Origin: Phormidesmis sp963710175
GTDB taxonomy: Bacteria > Cyanobacteriota > Cyanobacteriia > Phormidesmidales > Phormidesmidaceae
Length of the DNA stretch: 64,000 bases
NCBI GenBank assembly: GCA_963710175.1
Contig: CAVPZC010000002.1
Coordinates: 744,001-808,000, forward strand
Direction of reading: 5' to 3'
Shown: positions 51,724 through 60,423 of the stretch, piece by piece
Layout: each line of letters starts with the position of its first letter
Position numbering within the stretch: position 1 is the stretch's first letter
The notes under the pieces: model-generated
What the model was told of the DNA's origin: nothing
Databases searched by the model: none
What the model saw: the letters and a program-made list of their open reading frames with translations, nothing else
Translations under genes and position numbers: made by a program

Positions 51724-53529
51724 ATGGCTTTTTCTCAGCGCATTTCTAACTTTAGTGACAAAAAAGGAGGTCGCACTGTTGGCCGCCAATATCAATCTGT
51801 CGTAATTATGCTGCTGCTGAGCCTGGTTATGCTTGGCGGCATTGGCTCTCGCCTGGCTTATTTACAGCTTGTCCAAGGGGCGTACAACCGCGAACTCGCT
51901 GAAGATAACCGAGTGCTGCTGCTACCTAGACGCCCTGCCCGAGGCACCATTTTTGACCGCAAAGGCAACATTTTGGTGGGCTCTCGTCTTTCTCATTCTG
52001 TTTCCATTTGGCCAATTACCCTTCCCAAAGAAGAGAGCGATCGCGACCAGGTGATCCAGCGTCTGGCCCAAATTCTCGATGTACCCGCCGTTGAGATTCA
52101 AGATCGCCTCGATTTGAACAGCTACAACCTGAGCAAGTCAGTGTCTATTTCTCGCGGAGTCAGCTCTGCTCAGACTACAGCGCTCGCTGAATATGCTCAA
52201 GAACTGCCTGGCGTACGAGTTGAGGCAGAAGCTGTTCGCAACTATCCTCGCGGCGACCTGGCAGCCCATGTTTTGGGCTATACCGGCGAACTCGATGACG
52301 AAGAGCTTGCCGGACTCGAAGATGAAAACTATCGCATCGGCGATGTGATCGGCAAAATGGGCGTAGAAATGGCCCTAGAACCTACCCTCAGAGGACAGTG
52401 GGGCGGTCAGCAGGTAGAAGTAGACAGCAGTGGCCGGGTGCTAAAGGTGATTGGTGAAAAGCCTTCAGTCTCTGGGCAAGATGTGCAGCTCACGCTTGAT
52501 ATGGATCTGCAACAAGCTGCTGAACAGGCCCTGGGCAACCAGACCGGTGCTATTGTCGCTATTGACCCTCGCAACGGCGCAGTTCGGGCAATGGTCAGCC
52601 GTCCCACCTTCGACCCTAATATTTTTTCGACCCGAATCTCTGAGGCTCAGTGGAACCAACTTCAGAGTCGGGGCAATCCGCTAGTTAACCGCGCTCTGAG
52701 CGCCTATCCGCCTGCCAGTACGTTTAAGATAGTTACGGCAGCAGCGGGTATGGAATCTGGCAAATTCTCTCCTGAAGTGGTGCTACCGACCTATCCTAAT
52801 ATCACGATTGGCGGTATCCAGTTTTGGGACTGGAACAATGCTGGGTTTGGGCCTTTGGGCTTTCGCGGAGCGATGGCGATGAGCAGCGATACCTTCTTCT
52901 ATCAAGTGGGCCGCGCCGTAGGTGAGAAGGAAATTGCGAAATGGATGCACAAATTTGGCTTAGGCCGACATACCGGAATTGAGTTGGTCTTAGAAGAAGA
53001 TGTGGGCTTGATCCCAACTCCAGAATGGAAGCGTGAAGTCTTAGATGAGAGCTGGTATCTGGGCGATACCATCAATGCCTCTATTGGCCAGGGGAATGTG
53101 CTTGCAACGCCGCTACAGGTCGCGGTGATGTTTGCTGTTGCTGCCAACGGGGGCGATATGGTCACGCCCCATCTAGTGATGGATGAAGAAGAAACCAAGC
53201 AGTGGACCGAATCTTTGGGGCTCGCACCGAGTACGATCAGGGTTATCAAAGACGGACTGCGGGAAGTGGTCACTAATGGCACAGGAAAGGCAGTTGCTGA
53301 CCCCGCTTTGCCGCCTATCTCAGGCAAGAGTGGTACCGCAGAAGCCCCGCCGGGAGAGTCTCACACCTGGTTTGGTGCCTATGCCCCAACAGATAAGCCT
53401 GAGATCGTTGTAGTCGCCTTTGGCGAGCACTCCGGCGGCGGCGGTGGATCTCTTGCAGCACCGATGGTCAAAAAAGTGTTAGAGCAGTACTTCGAAGTCA
53501 AGCAGGGAGAGCAGCCTACCACGCCCTAG
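51724..53529 (+). CDS. mrdA: Penicillin-binding protein 2 (elongation transpeptidase)
   Basis: A 601-residue class B PBP that works with RodA in side-wall synthesis. A membrane helix (about 24-46) is followed by the dimerisation domain (LLPRRPARGTIFDRKGNILV) and the transpeptidase with YPPASTFKIVTA (active-site Ser), SSDTFFYQ and KSGTAEAP. I start at ATG 51724 (MAFSQRISN). The frame is open from TTG 51661 but the extra residues lack family support. It follows the PBP1A gene by 69 bp. Confidence 0.92.
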   Translation: MAFSQRISNFSDKKGGRTVGRQYQSVVIMLLLSLVMLGGIGSRLAYLQLVQGAYNRELAEDNRVLLLPRRPARGTIFDRKGNILVGSRLSHSVSIWPITLPKEESDRDQVIQRLAQILDVPAVEIQDRLDLNSYNLSKSVSISRGVSSAQTTALAEYAQELPGVRVEAEAVRNYPRGDLAAHVLGYTGELDDEELAGLEDENYRIGDVIGKMGVEMALEPTLRGQWGGQQVEVDSSGRVLKVIGEKPSVSGQDVQLTLDMDLQQAAEQALGNQTGAIVAIDPRNGAVRAMVSRPTFDPNIFSTRISEAQWNQLQSRGNPLVNRALSAYPPASTFKIVTAAAGMESGKFSPEVVLPTYPNITIGGIQFWDWNNAGFGPLGFRGAMAMSSDTFFYQVGRAVGEKEIAKWMHKFGLGRHTGIELVLEEDVGLIPTPEWKREVLDESWYLGDTINASIGQGNVLATPLQVAVMFAVAANGGDMVTPHLVMDEEETKQWTESLGLAPSTIRVIKDGLREVVTNGTGKAVADPALPPISGKSGTAEAPPGESHTWFGAYAPTDKPEIVVVAFGEHSGGGGGSLAAPMVKKVLEQYFEVKQGEQPTTP

Positions 53530-53569
53530 CAGATCTGCGCTCCGCTACACCCACCCTCGCAGGCAATAA

Positions 53570-53674
53570 TATAGCTTCCGGCACTTTGCTTCATGCAGCA
53601 TTACTGACTGTAAGCCATATATAGCAACAGGCAAAGTGCTCCACGAAGCGCGAATGTATCCGCGCTTCGCTATA
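53570..53674 (+). repeat. 105-bp structured repeat, copy 2
   Basis: Same element as at 1802 (minus strand) and 60834. Helix arms GCACTTTGC/GCAAAGTGC and hairpin GAAGCGCG/CGCGCTTC; the loop has one change (AATGTATC). It lies 40 bp after mrdA and 5 bp beyond the stop of the IS630 relic on the other strand, so it fills the gap between two 3' ends. Confidence 0.9.
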
Positions 53675-53679
53675 AGCGA

Positions 53680-54239
53680 TCATGCAAGATCAATTACAAA
53701 CTTATCACTGAAGCCCACAAGCATTCTTTCGACATGATGTTTGAGCGCTTGAAAATTCTCATAAGCCTGGATATCTATCCATTCGCACTTTATGAACCGC
53801 CAAGCGATCTCAATCAGATAAGCGCTTGCTTTTCTAGCTGGGCAGCCCCAGGGTCTCGCCGACGATTGCCAAGTATAGGGGACCGGCGGTTCCAGCGTGA
53901 AGCCGGTCTCATACAGACAGTACAGCTCACGCTAGCCACGCCAGCGGCATCTGAGCGTTTGAGCACCTCCAGGGCTGAGCGCTTACGCTTATATTCGGCG
54001 CTCGGGAGACGCTTTGCTGGCACCCGCCGCAGTCGCCGCCAACTCATCCTCAGGGCTTTAAGCACTCGCTTCAGGGTATTTAGGCTCACCTCGATATTCC
54101 ATGTCTCTTTGATTTTCCGCAGTACCGGTTTCAGTCGCCGGGGCGAGCCTTCCGCCCACCGCTTGAGATGACGGCTTTGGCGGTACATGCGCTACAAAAG
54201 ACTTTGAGTTTCGGGGCTGACGTTTAGCGTGAAGGGCAT
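53680..54239 (-). pseudogene. IS630-family transposase relic
   Basis: A decayed transposase gene. It begins at ATG 54239 (MPFTLNVSPETQSLL), meets an in-frame TAG 16 codons in, jumps by deletion to the N-terminal helix-turn-helix end (KETWNIEVSLNTLKRVLKALRMSWRRLRR, about 54010-54110), then loses frame. The last 30 codons (WIDIQAYENFQALKHHVERMLVGFSDKFVIDLA, ending 53680) match the family C-terminus. The DDE centre is absent. No terminal inverted repeats were found. It is non-functional. Confidence 0.75.
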
Positions 54240-54319
54240 CTGATGAAAGCGCAGAATTCCACTGCCTGGTAGCGACCCTCCTAATTGTAACTAATCGTAT
54301 CTACCTACTTAGCGGCGGT

Positions 54320-54709
54320 CTACTTCACCCGCCGGTCTCGGGCTCGCTTTTGGCGCTCTATGTAGCGCTGCTTGGCCTTGTTGGTCTTCATAAAAGGCAC
54401 CTCCCAGCGCGGGTTAACATCTGCGCCGCCGGGATCAGGGCGACGCAGTTTGTCGGTCGGCGGCCTGTCTTTTGGGGCCGGCGGAGCGCCGCCCTTTACC
54501 TGGGCCCAAGCCGTCAACAGACCACCTGCAAAGCCGGCGATCGCCCCAAACAGAATGCTAAAAGGCACCGGATATTTCAAAAAGACAAATACTAGCAAAA
54601 ACACCAGCCAAAGCCGTAAGGCCGCCGGAATGATTAAATCAGCCACAGTGATAGGTGCCGTCAACGCGGGTTGAGTGCCCCCAATATAGCAGGCGATTGC
54701 AGCAGGCAC
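54320..54709 (-). CDS. Hypothetical membrane protein with basic tail
   Basis: A 129-residue protein starting at GTG 54709, 9 bp after the upstream kinase gene. Two hydrophobic segments (about 20-45 and 48-68) are followed by a Pro-rich, strongly basic C-terminus (KTNKAKQRYIERQKRARDRR). A second GTG 22 codons in, right before the first helix, is an alternative start. No family recognised. It shares a transcript with the kinase gene. Confidence 0.6.
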   Translation of the reverse strand: MPAAIACYIGGTQPALTAPITVADLIIPAALRLWLVFLLVFVFLKYPVPFSILFGAIAGFAGGLLTAWAQVKGGAPPAPKDRPPTDKLRRPDPGGADVNPRWEVPFMKTNKAKQRYIERQKRARDRRVK

Positions 54710-54717
54710 AGCCGGTT

Positions 54718-56304
54718 TTAATCGACTCGCGCTGATTGCGCTGGGCCAAACACCTCGCTTAGCTGCCGCTGAATATCTGCGGTGGGCTGAGTCGTGTCTA
54801 TCGTTTTCACCGGCGTGTCGGCATCAAGGGGCTCCATAGACTGCCTGTCCAAGATAGCAGCAGTCGCATCGGCAATATCACCGTTGCGCTCATCCAGTCG
54901 GGCTTTGAGCACCGCAGCAGCAGCCGTGCAGTGCAGGAACATGAGCGGCAGGTTTTTCGACTGAGCGGCAGTGATTGCCTCCTGGCGCTTGGCCTTACGG
55001 TCAAACTTTGCATCTAAAATTACCCGGTAGCCCTGACTAGCCAACCGCGTTCCTAACTCAACTAGCCGCGTGTAAGTTTTATCCGTCATCGCTGAGGTGT
55101 AGAGTTCGTCGCCCGCTTTTTCATATAGCGGCACCCCTGCCAGGTGCTTACGCACCGCGTCCGAACGCAAATGAATAGCGCCGGTTTGCTGCGCTAGGGT
55201 TCGAGCAGTCGTGCTCTTGCCCGAACCCGATAGGCCCACCATCGCCACGACAGCGCCCTGCTTTTTCTGTACATAAGACCAGGCCAGTCGGTAGTACTTA
55301 GCGGCTCTATCGCTCGCCGTCTGCCGATCTGCCTCCGGTACGGATGGATCGCCCAGCATAAACGAGGTCACCTTGCCCCGTACATAAGACTGACGGCTAA
55401 CGTAGAGCGGCAGCACTTCTAACCCTTCCCAGTCGCCCGTCTCCTCTGCGTACTGATTGAGAAAAACGGTACTCAGATCGCTGCGACCTGCCACTTCCAG
55501 ATCCATCACGATGTAGGCAATATCAAACATGACATCGACGAAGCGAAAGGGCTCGTTAAACTCGATGCAGTCGAATAGCAGAATCTGATCTTTCCATTCG
55601 CAGATATTGCCCAGGTGCAGATCGCCGTGACAGGCGCGAATCCGGTCTTGATCTAACCGCTGTTGAAAGAGCGACTGACGAGCTGCAAAGAATCGGTCTG
55701 TGTAGGCTTTCGTTTCGTCGAACTGCTGCTGGGTCTGAGGCTTTGTCACCAAATCGCCGCCGACAAAACCTGCGGTTTGCTCATAGTTTTCGTCAAACGC
55801 CTGACGAATCTGCTCGGGATCGCCGTAGGAACGAACATGGTCGTCAGTGGCGGTTTCGCTGTGAAATTGAGCGATCGCCTTAGCCAGCTGCCGCACCTTC
55901 TCCTCATTCAGTTCACCCTGCTCAAACTGAGCGCTCAGCAGTGCCGACTGCGGAAACTGACGCATCTTCACCGCGTACTCAACAGGGTCTCCGCTGCCAT
56001 CGATTTCAAACTGATCCTCGGCAGCTTTGGCCTGGGTGATAGACACCACTTCCAAATACAAACTGCCTGCGCCCCGCTGGTTCAGTCGGAGTTCTTCGTG
56101 ACAGAAATGCTGACGTTTTTTCAGAGTGGAATAGTCTAGAAAGCCGAAGTTAACTGGCTTCTTGAGCTTATACACGTAGTCTCCTGTGAGCAGTACGTAG
56201 GAAACATGCGTCTGCATCAGGCGGACCGGTTCTGTGACCGGATGAGGATAAAACGCCGGGTCAAGCATCTGCTGAATGAGAATAGGCAGCGTAGAATCAG
56301 CCAT
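54718..56304 (-). CDS. Aminoglycoside phosphotransferase-like/AAA_33 kinase fusion
   Basis: A 528-residue two-domain protein. The first 340 residues have an APH/choline-kinase-like fold with the catalytic HGDLHLGNIC loop and FDCIEFNEPFRFVDVMFDIAY (metal-binding Asp). The C-terminal domain has a P-loop GLSGSGKST (357-365) and the layout of gluconate/shikimate-type kinases. Such fusions are common in cyanobacteria, with substrate unknown. It is co-oriented with the rplY gene upstream but separated by a terminator. Confidence 0.85.
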   Translation of the reverse strand: MADSTLPILIQQMLDPAFYPHPVTEPVRLMQTHVSYVLLTGDYVYKLKKPVNFGFLDYSTLKKRQHFCHEELRLNQRGAGSLYLEVVSITQAKAAEDQFEIDGSGDPVEYAVKMRQFPQSALLSAQFEQGELNEEKVRQLAKAIAQFHSETATDDHVRSYGDPEQIRQAFDENYEQTAGFVGGDLVTKPQTQQQFDETKAYTDRFFAARQSLFQQRLDQDRIRACHGDLHLGNICEWKDQILLFDCIEFNEPFRFVDVMFDIAYIVMDLEVAGRSDLSTVFLNQYAEETGDWEGLEVLPLYVSRQSYVRGKVTSFMLGDPSVPEADRQTASDRAAKYYRLAWSYVQKKQGAVVAMVGLSGSGKSTTARTLAQQTGAIHLRSDAVRKHLAGVPLYEKAGDELYTSAMTDKTYTRLVELGTRLASQGYRVILDAKFDRKAKRQEAITAAQSKNLPLMFLHCTAAAAVLKARLDERNGDIADATAAILDRQSMEPLDADTPVKTIDTTQPTADIQRQLSEVFGPAQSARVD

Positions 56305-56358
56305 AGTGATAATTGCAGGTTGAAAACTTAAAGGAAGTGACTGGGATAAACGCCAGAA

Positions 56359-56389
56359 AAGGGCCAGGGATGATATTTCCCCGACCCTT
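56359..56389 (-). terminator. Intrinsic terminator of rplY
   Basis: On the minus strand AAGGGTCGGGG-N9-CCCTGGCCCTT forms a stem with one wobble and one mismatch, followed by four T. It lies 47 bp after the rplY stop, between it and the kinase gene. Confidence 0.7.
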
Positions 56390-56435
56390 TTACGTTTAGA
56401 AGGGCTATAGCTATCGCATGCCCCCTCTGTCTAAT

Positions 56436-57086
56436 CTAAGAGGCGGCTTCTGTCTCGCTCTCTTCAGCGGCATCTCCCTCAGGAGCGATCGCCGCAGTTC
56501 CAGTCTCCTCTTCTTCAACTGCCGCTACCGTGCGCGGCGCTAGAACAGAAACTACTAGCAGCGCTGGGTCTGCTGCTACTGAACTGCCCTTAGGTAGCGC
56601 AATCTCGCCTACGTGCAGCGCGTCGCCGATATTCATCTCAGAGACATCGACATCTAGAGACTGAGGAATCGCATCGGGCGGGCACTTTAGCTGAATCTCG
56701 GTCAGCACCATATCCAAGGTGCCGCCCTGATCGGTCACGCCGATGGCGTCGCCGACAAAGTTAATAGGCATACTCACTTCAATTTCTGACTGTGAGGCAA
56801 TCGAGAAAAAGCTGAGGTGGTGCAGCTTATTTTTCCAGGGATGCGTCTGCACTTCTCGCAAGATCACCTTGCCGCTCCAAGGCAAGTCAGTCACATTGAC
56901 GGTGATTACCGACTTATTGACGGTTGCCTGTCGCAATAGGGCCTCGGCCTGATAGTTGCTGAGCTTTAGAGCCACCGAGTTAGCCCCGTCATGTCCATAG
57001 AGTACGGCTGGCAAAGTACCCTCCCGGCGCAGTCTTTTGGGCTTTTCGTCCGCCGCACGCTGGGTGCAGTCAATTGTTAGTTCCAT
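56436..57086 (-). CDS. rplY: 50S ribosomal protein L25 (CTC form)
   Basis: A 216-residue long-form L25. The N-terminal 5S rRNA-binding domain is at about 1-95 (LRREGTLPAVLYGHDGANSVALKLS), followed by the TL5/CTC C-terminal domain (VSMPINFVGDAIGVTDQGGTLDMVLTEIQLKCPPDAIPQSLDVDVS) and an acidic Glu/Ala-rich tail. It binds 5S rRNA in the central protuberance. It is monocistronic. Confidence 0.95.
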   Translation of the reverse strand: MELTIDCTQRAADEKPKRLRREGTLPAVLYGHDGANSVALKLSNYQAEALLRQATVNKSVITVNVTDLPWSGKVILREVQTHPWKNKLHHLSFFSIASQSEIEVSMPINFVGDAIGVTDQGGTLDMVLTEIQLKCPPDAIPQSLDVDVSEMNIGDALHVGEIALPKGSSVAADPALLVVSVLAPRTVAAVEEEETGTAAIAPEGDAAEESETEAAS

Positions 57087-57291
57087 GGGATTTGCTAAGG
57101 TTCAGTCTGCGATTAATAAAAGGAGCGTCAAAGGCCAGGCAAGCCCGAAGATCTATACTACCTGATCGAGAGGCGATCGCATCAGGACTTTTGCTCAGTA
57201 TTCGCCGTAACGCTTGCCTATGCCGCAACGTCGGCCCGAATCTACCTATAAGATGCGCACAAAGTCAGCATCAGACAACATAATATTCAGC

Positions 57292-57396
57292 TATAGCTCC
57301 TGTCGAGTTGCTTAGGACACTTTTATCGGCTGGAACCGTTAACTGACAGCAGGCAACTCGACTAGCAAAGTAAGAATGCATCCTTACTTTGCTATA
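57292..57396 (+). repeat. 105-bp structured repeat, divergent copy 4
   Basis: Exactly 105 bp with the same TATAGC/GCTATA ends and the same hairpin loop AATGCATC as the other copies, but different helix sequences. The inner helix is TCGAGTTGC/GCAACTCGA, and the 3' hairpin arms are AAAGTAAG/CTTACTTT. All changes in the helices are matched on the partner strand. It lies between rplY (divergent) and the vapB-like gene, ending 21 bp before the latter's ATG at 57418, the only copy upstream of a gene start. Confidence 0.85.
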
Positions 57397-57417
57397 TCAG
57401 TTGTAATGGCGCATAAC

Positions 57418-57600
57418 ATGCGTACGACTCTCAATACCGACGAGGACCTACCAGCAGAAGCTCGCCGCGTTACCGGCTTAGCTAAGAAAACAGCCCTAGT
57501 TAAGGCAGGTCTAATCGCGCCGATAGAAAGAGAAAGCGCAAAACGCTTAGCTTCTCTGGGGAGAACCGAGCAAGAATTAAGCTCTATTTCAAGACGCTAG
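57418..57600 (+). CDS. Orphan VapB-type antitoxin
   Basis: A 60-residue protein of the short VapB/DUF2191 type, whose canonical start is MRTTLNIDDDLLAEARRLTG; here MRTTLNTDEDLPAEARRVTG, so I start at ATG 57418. The C-terminus (RESAKRLASLGRTEQELSSISRR) is the toxin-binding part. No VapC gene follows: the frame ends with its last 4 bases inside the 3' end of purA on the other strand. Either the toxin was lost or the antitoxin acts alone. Confidence 0.7.
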   Translation: MRTTLNTDEDLPAEARRVTGLAKKTALVKAGLIAPIERESAKRLASLGRTEQELSSISRR

Positions 57601-58937
57601 GCTACTTTTCCAAAAGCGCTGGTGTGCTCTTCTAGCAGTGCCCGCTTGGGGCCGTGAATGGGGTCTTCTACGATAATGGTCTGATCCCGACTCGCTCCTA
57701 AAGACACGATCGCAATCGGTGCCTCTGTCAGCTTTGCCAAGAATTCCAGATAGTCCAGGGCAGCCTTGGGCAGGTCATCTAGCGTGCGGCACGCTTCGGT
57801 TGACTGCTTCCAGCCAGGCAGCGTCTCGTAAATCGGTTTGCATCGGGAAAACTGGCGGGCTCCGCTCGGTAGGTCTTTGCAGCGAGTGCCGTCTAGCTCA
57901 TAGGCAACGCACACTTTGATTTCGTCAAGGCCATCAAGCACGTCTAGCTTGGTGATGGCGAGGCAGTCGAGCCCGTTGATGCGCACAGCGTAGCGGCTGA
58001 TGACGCCGTCAAACCAACCGCAGCGACGACGGCGACCAGTCGTCGTGCCAAATTCTGCGCCGACTTCGCAAATGGTTTTCCCTACCTCGTCGTCTAGCTC
58101 CGTTGGGAAGGGGCCTTCGCCAACGCGGGTGGTATAGGCTTTGGCGACGCCAATCACCCGGTCAATGGTAGTCGGGCCAACGCCCGAACCAATGCAGGCT
58201 CCGCCCGCGACCGGATTCGACGAGGTGACGTAGGGGTAGGTGCCGTGGTCGAGGTCTAGCAGGGTGCCCTGAGCGCCTTCAAAGAGAATGTTCTTTTTTT
58301 GCTGGGCGGCATTGTAGATTTGCAGGGAGCTGTCGGTGGTGTGCGATCGCAGCCTGTCCGCATAAACCAAATACTCCTCCAGCACCTCATCAGCATTGAG
58401 CGGCTCCAAGTCATAGAGCTTTTCTAGCACCACGTTCTTATAGTCAATCGTCCACCTCAGCTGCTCAGCGAAGGCATCAGTATCCATCAGGTCAATAATC
58501 CGAATGCCCGTACGCTCAGACTTATCGGCATAGGTAGGGCCAATGCCCCGCTTAGTCGTGCCAATCTTTCTACTGCCGCGCCGCTCTTCCGTCGCCTGGT
58601 CAATCAGACGGTGGTAGGGCATAGTCACATGGGCCGTCTCAGAGATAAACAAATTATCTGTTGAGATATTCAGCTCGTCTAACTTATCCAATTCGGCAAT
58701 CAGCTCTTTGGGATCAATCACCGTCCCGCTACCAATAATACACTCGGTTTTAGGGTAGAGAATACCCGACGGAATCAGATGTAGCTTAAAGGTTTGGTCA
58801 GCAACGACAACGGTATGGCCGGCATTGACGCCGCCCTGATAGCGCACCACCAGATCTGCTGAGCCACTGAGCAAATCGGTGATTTTGCCTTTACCTTCAT
58901 CGCCCCACTGAGCGCCGATAACAATAACGTTAGCCAA
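57597..58937 (-). CDS. purA: Adenylosuccinate synthase
   Basis: GTP-dependent enzyme joining IMP and aspartate on the way to AMP. The N-terminal GAQWGDEGKGKITDLLS (residues 7-23) is the IMP/GTP-binding loop. QVNAGHT-like GGVNAGHTVVV, GTTKRGIGPTY and the C-terminal TKLDVLDGLDEIKVC are intact. 446 residues is normal. It is monocistronic, convergent with the orphan vapB, with a 4-bp shared end. Confidence 0.97.
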   Translation of the reverse strand: MANVIVIGAQWGDEGKGKITDLLSGSADLVVRYQGGVNAGHTVVVADQTFKLHLIPSGILYPKTECIIGSGTVIDPKELIAELDKLDELNISTDNLFISETAHVTMPYHRLIDQATEERRGSRKIGTTKRGIGPTYADKSERTGIRIIDLMDTDAFAEQLRWTIDYKNVVLEKLYDLEPLNADEVLEEYLVYADRLRSHTTDSSLQIYNAAQQKKNILFEGAQGTLLDLDHGTYPYVTSSNPVAGGACIGSGVGPTTIDRVIGVAKAYTTRVGEGPFPTELDDEVGKTICEVGAEFGTTTGRRRRCGWFDGVISRYAVRINGLDCLAITKLDVLDGLDEIKVCVAYELDGTRCKDLPSGARQFSRCKPIYETLPGWKQSTEACRTLDDLPKAALDYLEFLAKLTEAPIAIVSLGASRDQTIIVEDPIHGPKRALLEEHTSAFGKVA

Positions 58938-59276
58938 GAGAATATATCGCTAGAGTTCAAACAAACAACCATTATCACCAGGCTGTGATTGAAGTGTCAA
59001 TCACAAACGTGGTTTCGCGCCTGCATTTTCATGCTTTTGTCTATGGCCAACGTCCCAGCCAATACCTCTCTCCACCAAAATCTTAGTTATGGTGTAAAAG
59101 AGAGTAATTAAGTTTTGAAAAGTTTCCGGATCGCTTATTCCAAATTACAAGGCTGCTATTTTCATTGCCCGTGATCAATCGGGTTCTGTATCAGCGATTG
59201 AGCGTCAGATACTGCCGACCCTTTTATTACTTTTTTTGGCCCTATTAAAACGTATTTCGCTTGAAGGACAATACTG
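58938..59276. other. Divergent intergenic region, purA to deaminase
   Basis: About 340 bp that must hold the promoters of purA (left) and the deaminase-like gene (right). The stretch 59080-59120 is AT-rich, and a T-tract lies at 59226-59236. I find no coding region, RNA or clear operator. Shared control of the two purine genes is possible but not shown by the sequence. Confidence 0.4.
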
Positions 59277-60320
59277 ATGAGTTTGTATGCAGAGCTACAC
59301 CGGCATCTCGGTGGATCCGTCGTTCCTCGGGTGCTGTGGCGCTATTTTGAGCGCAACCGTCCCGATATTTCAGACAAATTTTCGAGCTATTCGGCCTTTG
59401 AGCAGTTCTACACTCAGCCCAAAGGCACTTTAGAAGAATATCTAGAACTCCACACATTAGTTGAAAGCGTACAGACCAAAGAAGCGCTTCCCTACTTTAT
59501 TTATCGGCTGATTCGCGGCGCTTATATTTTTGAGAATTTGGCCTATCTGGAGCTGCGCTACACCCCTTTCTATCGCACGCCTGCGCACCTCAGCTCAGCC
59601 CAAAGAATTGACGCCATGGCCGAAATTATTGAGATAGTGGGCCGCGCTAGCCAACAGAGCGAATATCCGGTAATAACTAAGCAAATTCTCTGCTTGCACT
59701 CGCGCCTGCCCTACGAAACCAACCGCGCCACGCTAGAGCTAGCCGCTCAATACCCCGAGTATGTCTGCGGTATTGATATCGCCGGGGGCGACGCGGCCTA
59801 CAATCTCGAAGAAATTAAGCGGCTCTACGCACATGCTCAAAGCCTGGGGATCAATACCACCGGCCATCTATACGAGACCAAAGACGGCTGCTACCCCGAG
59901 CTGCTGCCCTACCTGATGCGCATTGGCCACGGCATTCAGATTCCGCTACATTACCCCGAATTGCTCAAAGAGGTGGCAGCTCGCGGTCAGTGCCTGGAGG
60001 TATGCCCTACCACCTACTTGCAAACCGGCACTCTGCAAGAAATCAGCCAGCTCAAAACCGTGTTTAACCGCTGCTTTGACGCGGGGGTAGACATTGCCAT
60101 CTGCACTGACAATGCGGGTTTGCACAATGTGCGACTGCCTTTTGAATATGAGAACCTGCTGACTCACGATGTGATCGGCTTTGACGGGCTGCGGGCCTGC
60201 CAGTCGGCGGCCTTTCGCCATGCATTTGCCTGGCCCCACCCACAGCAGCCTACCTACTTACTCTCAAGCCTGCTCAATGAGCGTGGCAGTCAGCGCAATA
60301 GTTTGGAGTCGGTCATGTAG
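59277..60320 (+). CDS. Adenosine deaminase family protein
   Basis: A 347-residue amidohydrolase with the metal-binding HRHLGGS (H8, H10), a HLYETKDG segment (where the proton-shuttle Glu and His are expected), GHGIQIP and the final Asp in ICTDNAGL. Adenosine deaminases usually have TDDP there, so Asn replaces the second Asp. The size is typical. It is beside purA, so nucleoside or base deamination in purine salvage is likely, but the exact substrate is open. The start follows AAGGA. Confidence 0.85.
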   Translation: MSLYAELHRHLGGSVVPRVLWRYFERNRPDISDKFSSYSAFEQFYTQPKGTLEEYLELHTLVESVQTKEALPYFIYRLIRGAYIFENLAYLELRYTPFYRTPAHLSSAQRIDAMAEIIEIVGRASQQSEYPVITKQILCLHSRLPYETNRATLELAAQYPEYVCGIDIAGGDAAYNLEEIKRLYAHAQSLGINTTGHLYETKDGCYPELLPYLMRIGHGIQIPLHYPELLKEVAARGQCLEVCPTTYLQTGTLQEISQLKTVFNRCFDAGVDIAICTDNAGLHNVRLPFEYENLLTHDVIGFDGLRACQSAAFRHAFAWPHPQQPTYLLSSLLNERGSQRNSLESVM

Positions 60321-60423
60321 CTCTATGGGCGGAGTCAAAACCTGCCGGATGAAGGAAGTTCTGAACCGGTTGATGATCGTAGGCTGATTACTGGCATAAA
60401 TAATATACATAAGGAGCTGCTCT

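Noticed and set aside
53734..54171. 145-residue plus-strand frame
   Set aside because: It is the reverse-strand shadow of the IS630 relic, whose minus-strand reading has clear homology.
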